NCBI RefSeq assembly: GCF_003610255.1 | Contig: NZ_RAPS01000001.1 | Coordinates: forward strand, 5,483,001 to 5,547,000 | Direction of reading: 5' to 3' | Length of the DNA stretch: 64,000 nucleotides | Source of the DNA: Streptomyces sp. TLI_171 | GTDB taxonomy: Bacteria; Actinomycetota; Actinomycetes; Streptomycetales; Streptomycetaceae | Part shown: one piece after another, positions 42,601-50,555 of the stretch | Position numbering within the stretch: position 1 is the stretch's first letter | How the letters are laid out: the number at the start of each line of letters is the position of its first letter | The notes under the pieces: generated by a model | The model's input: the letters and a program-made list of their open reading frames with translations, nothing else | Told to the model about the DNA's origin: nothing | The model's database searches: none | Program-made: the position numbers and the translations under genes

Positions 42601-42831
42601 TTGGGAAACGTGGACAAGAGGAACGCAATGCGCGCCGGTGCGGTCACCGCGGCGGCCACGCTGATGATGCTGATGTCGTCGCCCGCGATGGCGATCACCC
42701 AGGACGACGGCTCGGACCCGGGCTCCGGCCTGAGCGTCGGCCAGACCCTGGGCCTGTTCGTCGCCCTGCCGATCGTCGCCTTCCTGGTGATCGCGGGCCT
42801 CTGCATGCTCCCGGGCAGCAAGAAGAAGTAA
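42601..42831 (+). CDS. Small membrane protein (76 aa)
   Basis: A 76-residue protein with two hydrophobic segments: a signal-like one at residues 11-31 (AGAVTAAATLMMLMSSPAMA) and a C-terminal membrane helix at about 48-70 (LGLFVALPIVAFLVIAGLCML) ending in the basic PGSKKK. The middle is short, acidic and Gly/Ser-rich. It starts at TTG 42601 with AGGAGG 8 nt upstream, the Shine-Dalgarno overlapping the malQ stop codon; ATG 42628 is an alternative. It is likely co-transcribed with malQ. The family is actinobacterial and of unknown function. Confidence 0.75.
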   Translation: MGNVDKRNAMRAGAVTAAATLMMLMSSPAMAITQDDGSDPGSGLSVGQTLGLFVALPIVAFLVIAGLCMLPGSKKK

Positions 42832-42850
42832 CCCGGGTCCCCGGACCCCC

Positions 42851-42903
42851 ACGGCGACCGCCGCGACACCGACCCCTCGGGCCGGCGCCCCGGCGGTCGC
42901 CGT
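42851..42903. terminator. Terminator between convergent malQ unit and apbE operon
   Basis: Perfect 12-bp stem ACGGCGACCGCC / GGCGGTCGCCGT around a 29-nt GC-rich loop, in the 80-bp gap between convergent stops. Confidence 0.65.
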
Positions 42904-42911
42904 CGTCCGGG

Positions 42912-43646
42912 TCAGCCCCGGCCCGCGTACCCGGCGAAGCCGGGGGTCTCGGTCTGCGTGCCGTCCGGGAGGACGGCCAGCGCCGGGACGCCGCGGGCGG
43001 CGAGCCACGCCGTCGCCCGGGACGGGCCCATCGCGAACGCGGCGGTGGCGAGCGCGTCGAGGCGGGCCAGGCCCGGCCCGAGCAGGGTGAGGGAGGCGAA
43101 GCCGGTCGCGGGGCGGCCGGTGTGCGGGTCGAGGATGTGCGGGCCGCGCTCCGCGGTGCCGGAGGTGGCGACCGCCAGGTCGTGGCCGGCCACCACCCGG
43201 GCGACGGCGCCCTCGCGGTGCGGGTCGGCGATGCCGACCCGCCACGGCCCGCCCGCGGTCTGCACGTCGCCGCCGCCGCTCACGCAGTGGTCGGCCGAGC
43301 CCGCGGCCCGCAGCGCCCGCGAGGCCTCCTGCACCGCCCAGCCCTTGACGAAGCCGCTCGGGTCGAGCCGGCCGCCCGGCCGGTCGCTGAAGTACCCGTC
43401 CGTCTCGGCGGCCAGCTCCGCGCAGCGCTCCAGCACCCACCGCACCTCGGGGTCGCAGTCGGCGGGCCGGAGCTCGCCGCGGTCCAGCCGGCTGATCTCG
43501 CTGTCGGGGCGGTACGGCGAGAAGACGGCGTCGATCCGGTGCAGCCGGTCGACGATCCGGCTCAGCGCCCCGGCGGTCCGCGGGCCGGGGTCGCGGACCG
43601 AGAAGGAGAACACCGTCCCCATCACGTGCTCGACGTGGCTGGTCAT
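42912..43646 (-). CDS. apbE: FAD:protein FMN transferase
   Basis: A 244-residue ApbE protein, at the short end of the family. Motifs: EHVMGTVFSFSV at the start, IDAVFSPYRPDSEISRLDRGE, GGRLDPSGFVKGWAVQEA, CVSGGGDVQTAGG (FAD binding) and HILDPHTGRPATGFASLT. ApbE moves FMN from FAD onto a Thr of the partner protein as a phosphoester. The partner is the FMN-binding protein whose gene overlaps it by 4 bp. There is no lipoprotein signal, so it may act in the cytoplasm or be exported by another route. Confidence 0.9.
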   Translation of the reverse strand: MTSHVEHVMGTVFSFSVRDPGPRTAGALSRIVDRLHRIDAVFSPYRPDSEISRLDRGELRPADCDPEVRWVLERCAELAAETDGYFSDRPGGRLDPSGFVKGWAVQEASRALRAAGSADHCVSGGGDVQTAGGPWRVGIADPHREGAVARVVAGHDLAVATSGTAERGPHILDPHTGRPATGFASLTLLGPGLARLDALATAAFAMGPSRATAWLAARGVPALAVLPDGTQTETPGFAGYAGRG

Positions 43647-44077
43647 CCGGCCGCCCGGTCGAGCGCGCTCTGCAGCGAGCGGGTGTAGCCGTCGCTGGTG
43701 TAGGTGGCGCCGCTGACCACGTCGACGTCGGCGCTCTGGGCGGCGATCGCCTCCTGGTTGAGGATCGGGATCGCGGCGTTGTTGATCTCCCGGTCACGGC
43801 GGTCGCGGGTCGGGTACTGGACCACGTCCACCTTGGTGATCTTCCCCGCGTCCAGGGTGACCTTGACCTGCACCGGCCCGTACCGGGTGTTGACCGCGTC
43901 CCCGGTGACGGTCCGTGCGGCGCCGCCGTCGGTGGTGCTCTGCGTGGTGGGGCCGCCGCCCGCGGCGGCGGAGGTCGAGCTGATCGCGGTGGCGGGGGCC
44001 GGGTCGTGGGGCTTGAGGGAGAGCAGCAGGACGACCCCGGCGGCGGTCGCGGAGGCGGTGATGACGGCTCGGCGCAT
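43643..44077 (-). CDS. Exported FMN-binding domain protein (flavinylation target)
   Basis: A 144-residue protein with an N-terminal signal or anchor helix (residues 4-20), a Ser/Thr/Gly-rich linker, and an FMN-binding domain from residue 57. The ApbE target motif is DVVSGATYT (119-127); Thr125 is the expected site of covalent FMN attachment. The protein would sit at the outer face of the membrane and pass electrons from the ferric-reductase-like protein encoded just upstream (13 bp gap) to an unknown acceptor. Confidence 0.9.
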   Translation of the reverse strand: MRRAVITASATAAGVVLLLSLKPHDPAPATAISSTSAAAGGGPTTQSTTDGGAARTVTGDAVNTRYGPVQVKVTLDAGKITKVDVVQYPTRDRRDREINNAAIPILNQEAIAAQSADVDVVSGATYTSDGYTRSLQSALDRAAG

Positions 44078-44090
44078 GGCGGTCGGGCTC

Positions 44091-45446
44091 CTAGAAGGCG
44101 AAGGACTCGTGGTGGATGCGGGACGGCCGCACCCCGGCGGCGCGCAGCGCGCGGACGGCGTCGGCGGTGAACTCCTCCGGACCGCACAGGTACACCTCGT
44201 GCCGTCCGAGGTCGGGGACCAGCCGGGCCAGCGCCGGACCCAGCGCGCCGACCTGCTCGCGGGTGCCGAGCAGCTCGTGCACCCGGCCGCCGCGGCCCTC
44301 GGCGACGGCCGCCAGCTCGCGGCGGAACAGCACGTCCTCGGCGCGGCGGGCCCGCTGAACGAGCGTCACCCGGCCGGGCAGCGTCTCGAACAGGGCGCGC
44401 AGCGGCGTGATCCCGACGCCCGCACCGAGCAGCAGCACCGGCCCGCCGTGCCGCCGCCGCGCGGTGAACGCCCCGTACGGGCCCTCGGCGCGGACGGCGG
44501 TGCCCGGGGCGAGCGCGGCGACCGCGGCGCTGTGCGAGCCCAGGCCCTTCACGGTGAAGCGCAGGAACTGCGGGTGCGGGGGAGCGGACAGCGAGTACGG
44601 GTTGGCGGCCCAGCGCAGCTGCGGGGTGAGGAACTGCAGGCGGAAGAACTGCCCGGGCTCGGCCCGCAGCTCCGCCAGGTGACGGCCGGTCAGGAACACC
44701 GACACCACCCCGGGGCCCTCGGCGCGCACCTCGGCGATCCGCAGCCGGTGCCGGCGGTCGCGCAGCCACGGCCTCAGCAGCCGGAACCAGGCCAGCACGG
44801 CGGCGGTGCCGAAGTACAGCAGGTACCAGGCGGCCCGGGCCGGGCCGTCGCCGAGGTCCGCGCCGGTGGTCAGCTGGTGGCCGAAGCCGAGCGCGACCGC
44901 CAGGTAGGTGGCCAGATGCAGGTAGTACCAGGCCTCGTAGCCGAGACGGCGGCGGGCGGCCCGGGCGGAGACCGCGCCGGTGCCGAGGATCAGCAGGGTC
45001 GCCGCGGTGGCCTTCAGCATGTCGGGGAAGTGGAGGACGATCTCCACGCCCTCGCTCCACGGGCCCTGACCGTCGGTCAGCGCGTAGCCCCAGACCACGG
45101 TCAGCACGTGCACGGCCAGCAGCGACACCAGGTAGCGGCCGCCGAACGCGTGCCAGCGGGCCAGCCGGTCCGCGCCGACCTCGCGCTCCAGCACCGGGAT
45201 CCGGGCCATCAGCAGCAGCAGGACGGGCGCGGCGTAGCCCGCCAGCAGGCCGGTGATCCGGCCCGCGCCGGTCAGCCAGTCGGCGGCGCCGGCGACCCGC
45301 GGGGTGTCGGACCACCAGAGCGCGAGCACGGCGAGCACTCCGGCCGCGATCAGGGCGAGCGCGGAGCGCCGGACGGCGTCCGGCGGCAGACCGCGGCGCG
45401 GCGTGGCGCGCCCGGCGGCCCGGGGCGGGGTGGACAGTGCGGTCAA
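44091..45446 (-). CDS. Ferric-reductase-like trans-membrane flavoprotein
   Basis: A 451-residue protein: six membrane helices over residues 28-235, then a cytoplasmic ferredoxin-reductase module. His residues in RWHAFGGRYLVSLLAVHVL and YYLHLATYLAVALGFGHQL are spaced as the haem b ligands of the ferric reductase domain. The FAD site is ANPYSLSAPP, the NAD(P)H site LLLGAGVGITPLRALFE and YLCGPEEFTADAVRALRAAGV. It would take electrons from cytoplasmic NAD(P)H through FAD and haem across the membrane. The next two genes supply an exported flavin protein and its modifying enzyme. Confidence 0.9.
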   Translation of the reverse strand: MTALSTPPRAAGRATPRRGLPPDAVRRSALALIAAGVLAVLALWWSDTPRVAGAADWLTGAGRITGLLAGYAAPVLLLLMARIPVLEREVGADRLARWHAFGGRYLVSLLAVHVLTVVWGYALTDGQGPWSEGVEIVLHFPDMLKATAATLLILGTGAVSARAARRRLGYEAWYYLHLATYLAVALGFGHQLTTGADLGDGPARAAWYLLYFGTAAVLAWFRLLRPWLRDRRHRLRIAEVRAEGPGVVSVFLTGRHLAELRAEPGQFFRLQFLTPQLRWAANPYSLSAPPHPQFLRFTVKGLGSHSAAVAALAPGTAVRAEGPYGAFTARRRHGGPVLLLGAGVGITPLRALFETLPGRVTLVQRARRAEDVLFRRELAAVAEGRGGRVHELLGTREQVGALGPALARLVPDLGRHEVYLCGPEEFTADAVRALRAAGVRPSRIHHESFAF

Positions 45447-45629
45447 CGGGCCCTCCTTGGGGTGGTGCCGGGCCCCACCGTCCCACCGGAAGCTCTCAGT
45501 TCCCTATGAATCCGGGGCCCGCGGCCGGCCGCCGGGCGGCATCCGGGCAGGTCGGCGCAGGTGCGGCAAGGGGAAGGGCGGTCCGACGATCTCACCGCTT
45601 TCTCATCGCGCCGGGCCACAATGGCCCCC

Positions 45630-46334
45630 ATGCAGCGCACGGACACCCCCTGGCGGGTCCTGGTGGTCGACGACGAACCCGACCTGGTCGAGGTCGTCTG
45701 CGGCGCGCTGCGCTACGAGGGCTGGCACGTCCGCGGCGTCACCGACGGCCTGGAGGCCGTCGCCACCGCCGCCGACTGGCACCCGCACGCCATGGTGCTC
45801 GACGTGATGCTGCCCGACCTCGACGGCCTCGACGTGCTGCGCCGGATCCACTCCACCGACCCCGAGGTCCGGGTGCTGTTCCTCACCGCCCGGGACGCCG
45901 TCGAGGACCGGATCGCCGGCATCACCGCCGGCGGCGACGACTACGTCACCAAGCCGTTCAGCCTCGAAGAGGTGGTGGTCCGGCTGCGCGGGCTGCTCCG
46001 CCGGGCCGCCCCCGCCCCGCTGGCCGGCCCCGGCACGCTGGTGGTCGGCGACCTGCGGCTGGACCCCACCGCTCGGGAGACCACCCGCGGCGGCGAGCCG
46101 GTCGAGCTCAGCCCCACCGAGTTCGCGCTGCTGCGGCACCTGATGGAACACCCCCGCCAGGTGCTCAGCAAGGCCCAACTGCTGGACGCCGTCTGGTCCT
46201 ACGACTTCGGCGGCCAGGCCCACGTGGTCGAGCTGTACATCAGCTACCTGCGCCGCAAGATCGACGCCGGCCGCCCGCCGATGATCCACACCGTCCGCGG
46301 CGCGGGCTACGTGCTGCGGGCGGCCGCCGGATGA
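45630..46334 (+). CDS. OmpR-family response regulator
   Basis: A 234-residue regulator. The receiver domain has VDDEPD near the start, the phosphorylation site Asp58 in MVLDVMLPD, FLTARD and the Lys of DDYVTKPFSL. The OmpR winged helix follows from about residue 130 (LDPTARETTRGGEPVELSPTEF, VVELYISYLRRKID, IHTVRGAGYVL). It starts at ATG 45630 with no clear ribosome site; ATG 45621 is possible and leaderless translation is an option. It overlaps the sensor kinase gene by 4 bp and diverges from the flavin redox operon across 183 bp. Confidence 0.93.
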   Translation: MQRTDTPWRVLVVDDEPDLVEVVCGALRYEGWHVRGVTDGLEAVATAADWHPHAMVLDVMLPDLDGLDVLRRIHSTDPEVRVLFLTARDAVEDRIAGITAGGDDYVTKPFSLEEVVVRLRGLLRRAAPAPLAGPGTLVVGDLRLDPTARETTRGGEPVELSPTEFALLRHLMEHPRQVLSKAQLLDAVWSYDFGGQAHVVELYISYLRRKIDAGRPPMIHTVRGAGYVLRAAAG

Positions 46335-47821
46335 GGCGCCCGGCCCTGCGCCCGCGCACCCTGCGGGTCCGGCTGGTGACCGGGGTGCTGGCCCTGCTCA
46401 CGCTGATCTGCGCGGGTGTCGGCCTGGCCACCTGCGAGGCGCTCCGGCACTTCCTGGTCGACCGGCTCGACCAGCAGCTCTCCGCCGCCGGCGGCCGCTA
46501 CGCCGCCAGCCTCGAACACCCCGGCCAGGGCGGCCACGACACCCGCGCCCAGGCCCCCGGCACCTTCGGGGCCCGGCTGGTCGACGGCGGCGTCACCCAC
46601 GCCGCCGTGGTCGGCGGCGTCCCGCCCGGCGACGACGACCCGGCGCCGGTCGCCAAGGGCGCCGCCGACGCCGCCGTCCCGCTGGACGCCGCCGACCTCG
46701 CCGCGCTCCGCGCGCTGCCCGCCGACGGCCGCCCGCGCGAGGTCACGCTCTCCGAGCTCGGCCACTACCGGGCCGCCGCCGTCACCGGCTACGACCACGA
46801 CACCCTGGTCACCGGGCTCCCGCTGCACCCCGTCGACGACACCGTCCGCCGCCTGCTGCTGATCGAACTGGTGGTCTTCGCCGCCGCGCTCACCGCGGCC
46901 GCGGCCGCCGGCACCCTCGGCGTCCGGCTCGCACTGCGCCCGCTGGACCGGGTGGTGGCCACCGCCGAACGGGTCTCCGCGCTGCCGCTCGCCAGCGGCG
47001 CGGTCGACCTCGGCGTCCGCGTCCCCGACACCGACCCCGGCACCGAGGTCGGCCGGGTCGGCACCGCGCTCAACCGGATGCTCGGCCACGTCGGCGACGC
47101 GCTGACCCGCCGGCAGGCCGTCGAGGAGCGCCTGCGCGCCTTCGCCGCCGACGCCAGCCACGAACTGCGCAACCCGGTCGCCACCGTCCGCGGCCACGCC
47201 GAACTCGCCCTCCGGCACCCGGGGCCGGTGGCCGAACCCGTCCGGCACTCGTTGGAGCGGATCAGCGCCGAGTCGCAGCGGATGGGCGCCATCGTCGAGG
47301 ACCTGCTGCTGCTCGCCCGGCTGGACGCCGGCCGCCCGCTGGCCGTCCAGGAGGTCGACCTCACCCGGATCGTGCTGGACGCCGCCGCGGACGCCCGGGC
47401 GGCGGCACCCGGCCACCGCTGGCTGCTGGAACTCCCCGAACGGCCGGTCACCGTCCCCGGCGACCCGCACCGGCTGGCCCAGGTGGTCACCAACCTGCTG
47501 GCCAACGCCCGCACCCACACCCCCGAGGGCAGCAGCGTCACGGTCCGGCTCGACCCCACCGGCCGACTGACCGTCACCGACGACGGCCCGGGCGTCCCGC
47601 CCGAACTCGCCCCGCACGTCTTCGACCGCTTCACCCGCGGCGACCGGGCCCGCTCCCGCCGCACCGGCTCCACCGGCCTCGGTCTCGCCATCGTCAGGGC
47701 CGTCGTCCACGCCCACGGCGGCACCGTCGAGCTGCGCGGCGGCCCCGGGGAGACCGCCTTCGTGGTGACCCTGCCCGGCAACGCCGAGGGCCCCGGAGAA
47801 CAAGTCCCCGGGGCCCCGTGA
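46331..47821 (+). CDS. Sensor histidine kinase
   Basis: A 496-residue membrane kinase. Helices are near residues 14-32 (LVTGVLALLTLICAGVGLA) and 176-200, with an outer sensor domain of about 140 residues between them. HAMP comes next (LRPLDRVVATAERVSALPL), then the dimerisation helix with His277 in DASHELRNPVA, and the catalytic domain with NLLANARTHTP (N box), VTDDGPGVPPEL (G1) and TGSTGLGLAIVRAVV (G2). It pairs with the response regulator and probably senses an extracytoplasmic or redox signal, given the neighbouring electron-transfer operon; this is inference from position. Confidence 0.92.
   Translation: MRRPALRPRTLRVRLVTGVLALLTLICAGVGLATCEALRHFLVDRLDQQLSAAGGRYAASLEHPGQGGHDTRAQAPGTFGARLVDGGVTHAAVVGGVPPGDDDPAPVAKGAADAAVPLDAADLAALRALPADGRPREVTLSELGHYRAAAVTGYDHDTLVTGLPLHPVDDTVRRLLLIELVVFAAALTAAAAAGTLGVRLALRPLDRVVATAERVSALPLASGAVDLGVRVPDTDPGTEVGRVGTALNRMLGHVGDALTRRQAVEERLRAFAADASHELRNPVATVRGHAELALRHPGPVAEPVRHSLERISAESQRMGAIVEDLLLLARLDAGRPLAVQEVDLTRIVLDAAADARAAAPGHRWLLELPERPVTVPGDPHRLAQVVTNLLANARTHTPEGSSVTVRLDPTGRLTVTDDGPGVPPELAPHVFDRFTRGDRARSRRTGSTGLGLAIVRAVVHAHGGTVELRGGPGETAFVVTLPGNAEGPGEQVPGAP
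47788..47816. terminator. Terminator overlapping the end of the kinase gene
   Basis: GGGCCCCGG / CCGGGGCCC (9 bp) with an 11-nt loop, placed inside the last codons of the sensor kinase. Only 7 bp separate the kinase and pepN stops, so it probably serves both convergent transcripts. Confidence 0.6.
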
Positions 47822-47828
47822 CGGACCG

Positions 47829-50393
47829 TCAGCGGTCGGCGGCCTGCGCCTTCAGCGCCCGCTCGACGCCGGCCCGGGCCTCGACCACCTGGCGGCGCAG
47901 CGCCGGCGCCGGGTCCGCCTCGGCGAGCCAGGCGTCGGTGGCGTCCAGGGTGGCCTGCGAGACCAGGTAGGACGGGTACAGGCCGCCGATGATCTGCTGC
48001 GAGATCTCGTGGCTGCGGGTCTCCCACACCTGCTTCACCGAGGCGAAGTACTTGGCGGTGTAGGGGGCCAGCAGCTCGCGCTGGTCGGCCTGCTGGAAGC
48101 CGGCGATGACGGCCTCCTGGACGTAGTTGGTCAGCTCGTCGGAGTCGACCACGGACGCCCAGGCCGCGGCCTTGGCCTCGGCGGTGGGGCGGGCCGCGCG
48201 GCAGGTCGCGGCGTGCTCCTGGCCCGAGGAGGTGTTGTCGCGGGCCAGTTCGGCCTCGATCGCGGCCTCGTCGGCCCGGCCGGTGGCGACCAGGCGGACC
48301 AGCAGCGCCCAGCGCAGCTCGGTGTCGACGGCCAGGCCCTCGATGCTCTCGCTGCCGTCCAGCAGGCCGGCCAGCAGCGCCAGCTGACCGTCCGTCCGGG
48401 CGGCGGCGGACAGCGCGCGGGCCCAGGCGAGCTGGTGGTCGCTGCCGGCGGGGGCCTCGCGCAGCGCCGTCTCGGCGGCGGCGGCCCAGCGCTGCAGGCC
48501 GCTCTCGCGCCAGGACGGGTCGGCGTAGACCTCCAGGGCGAGCTTGACCTGGCGGTGGACGGACTGCACCACGCCGATGTCGCTCTCGCGCTTCAGCCCG
48601 GACAGCGCCAGGGACAGGTAGTCGCGGGTGGCGAGCTCGCCGTCGCGGGTCATGTCCCAGGCGGAGGCCCAGCACAGGGCGCGCGGGAGGGACTCGGCGA
48701 AGTCGCCGAGGTGCTCGGTGACCACGGCCATCGAGGCGTCGTCGAGGCGGACCTTCGCGTACGACAGGTCGTCGTCGTTGAGCAGCAGCACGGCGGGCCG
48801 CTGACGGCCGGTCAGCTGCGGCACCTCGGTGCGCGCGCCGTCCACGTCGAGCTCGATCCGGTCGGTGCGCACCAGCTTGCCGTCGACCAGGTCGTACAGG
48901 CCGACCGCGATCCGGTGCGGGCGCAGCACGGCCTCGCCGCGGGCGCCGGCGGGCAGCGCGGGGGCCTCCTGCAGCACGGCGAAGGAGGCGATGGTGCCGT
49001 CCGCGGCGAGTTCCAGCGCGGGCCGCAGCACGTTGATGCCGGCGGTCTCCAGCCACGCCTTGGACCAGGTCTTCAAGTCCCGGCCGCTGGCCTCCTCCAG
49101 GGCGCCGAGCAGGTCGGCGAGGCGGGTGTTGCCCCAGGCGTGGCGCTTGAAGTAGGCGCGCACGCCCTGGAAGAAGGCGTCCTGGCCGACGTAGGCGACC
49201 AGCTGCTTGAGCACCGAGGCGCCCTTGGCGTAGGTGATGCCGTCGAAGTTGACCTGGACGTCCTCCAGGTCGTTGATCTCCGCCATGATCGGGTGGGTGG
49301 ACGGCAGCTGGTCCTGCCGGTACGCCCAGGTCTTCATCTGGTTGGCGAAGGTGGTCCAGGAGTGCGGCCACCTGGAGTCGGGGGCCTCGGCCTGGCAGAC
49401 CACCTCGGCGAAGGTGGCGAACGACTCGTTCAGCCAGAGGTCGTTCCACCACTCCATGGTGACCAGGTCGCCGAACCACATGTGGGCGAGCTCGTGCAGG
49501 ATGGTCGCGGCGCGCATCTCGTAGGACGCGTCGGTGACCTTGGAGCGGAACACGTACTGGTCGCGGAGGGTGACGGCGCCCGCGTTCTCCATCGCGCCGG
49601 CGTTGAACTCCGGGACGAAGAGCTGGTCGTACTTGGCGAACGGGTACGCGAAGTCGAACTTCTCCTGGAAGTAGTCGAAGCCCTGCTTGGTCACCGCGAA
49701 GATCGCGTCGGCGTCCAGGTACTCGCGCAACGAGGGGCGGCAGTAGACGCCCAGCGGGACGTGCTGGGAGCCGTTGTCGTAGCTGTCGAACACGCCGACG
49801 TACGGGCCGGCCACCAGCGCGGTGATGTAGGTGGACATCCGCGGGGTGGGCTCGAAGGTCCACACCCGGGTGTCGCCCTCGCCCGCGGGCTCCGGGGTGG
49901 GGGAGTTGGAGACCACGACCCAGCCGGCCGGCGCGGTGACGGTGAAGGCGAAGGAGGCCTTCAGGTCGGGCTGCTCGAAGTTGGCGAACACCCGCCGGGC
50001 GTCCGGGACCTCGAACTGGGTGTAGAGGTAGGTCTCGCCGTCGGCCGGGTCGACGAAGCGGTGCAGGCCCTCGCCGGTGTTGGTGTACGCGCAGTCGGCG
50101 ACCACCCGCAGCTCGTTCTCGGCGGCCAGGCCGGGCAGCGCGATGCGGCTGTCGGCGAAGTTCTCCAGCGGCAGCGGGGAGCCGTTGAGGACGATCTCGG
50201 AGACGGCGGGGGCGACCAGGTCGATGAAGGTGGAGGCGCCGGTTTCGGTGGCCGTGAACCGGACCACGGTGGTGGACCGGAACGTGCCGCCCTCGCGTGC
50301 CGAGCTCAGGTCGAGCTCGATCTCGTACGCGTCCACGTGCAGGAGTGCGGCCCGGGTGCGGGCCTCCTCACGGGTCAAGTTGGTGCCAGGCAC
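47829..50393 (-). CDS. pepN: Aminopeptidase N (M1 family)
   Basis: An 854-residue zinc metallopeptidase. The substrate-recognition motif GAMEN is at 266-270; the zinc site is HELAH at 300-304 with the downstream Glu in WLNES. The N-terminal beta saddle starts ALLHVDAYEIELDLSSAREG, and a helical ERAP1-like C-terminal domain fills the last 300 residues. It removes N-terminal amino acids from peptides in the cytoplasm and completes protein turnover. GTG 50393 is chosen because AAGGAG lies 8 nt upstream and MPGTNLTREEA begins the family-typical sequence; the frame is open further upstream without such signals. Confidence 0.95.
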   Translation of the reverse strand: MPGTNLTREEARTRAALLHVDAYEIELDLSSAREGGTFRSTTVVRFTATETGASTFIDLVAPAVSEIVLNGSPLPLENFADSRIALPGLAAENELRVVADCAYTNTGEGLHRFVDPADGETYLYTQFEVPDARRVFANFEQPDLKASFAFTVTAPAGWVVVSNSPTPEPAGEGDTRVWTFEPTPRMSTYITALVAGPYVGVFDSYDNGSQHVPLGVYCRPSLREYLDADAIFAVTKQGFDYFQEKFDFAYPFAKYDQLFVPEFNAGAMENAGAVTLRDQYVFRSKVTDASYEMRAATILHELAHMWFGDLVTMEWWNDLWLNESFATFAEVVCQAEAPDSRWPHSWTTFANQMKTWAYRQDQLPSTHPIMAEINDLEDVQVNFDGITYAKGASVLKQLVAYVGQDAFFQGVRAYFKRHAWGNTRLADLLGALEEASGRDLKTWSKAWLETAGINVLRPALELAADGTIASFAVLQEAPALPAGARGEAVLRPHRIAVGLYDLVDGKLVRTDRIELDVDGARTEVPQLTGRQRPAVLLLNDDDLSYAKVRLDDASMAVVTEHLGDFAESLPRALCWASAWDMTRDGELATRDYLSLALSGLKRESDIGVVQSVHRQVKLALEVYADPSWRESGLQRWAAAAETALREAPAGSDHQLAWARALSAAARTDGQLALLAGLLDGSESIEGLAVDTELRWALLVRLVATGRADEAAIEAELARDNTSSGQEHAATCRAARPTAEAKAAAWASVVDSDELTNYVQEAVIAGFQQADQRELLAPYTAKYFASVKQVWETRSHEISQQIIGGLYPSYLVSQATLDATDAWLAEADPAPALRRQVVEARAGVERALKAQAADR

Positions 50394-50497
50394 TCGCAGG
50401 ACTCCTTCGTCAGGGCTCGGATACCGGGCATCCTCCCACGTGAGTAACGATCCGTGTTCGTACTTGACTGCCCCTCGGAGCGGTGCCTGAGCATAGA

Positions 50498-50518
50498 GTT
50501 CAGAAGTTGAAGCTGAAC
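50498..50518. promoter_or_regulatory. Inverted repeat GTTCAG-N9-CTGAAC upstream of rok7B7
   Basis: Perfect 6-bp arms 38 bp before the ROK start. The 9-bp centre gives a second nested dyad TTCA-N5-TGAA. A TTGACT hexamer lies at 50464-50469. Position and symmetry suggest an autoregulatory ROK operator. Confidence 0.55.
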
Positions 50519-50555
50519 ACTGGACGAACCGCAAGTGCGCCCTGGAGGGTGGAAC

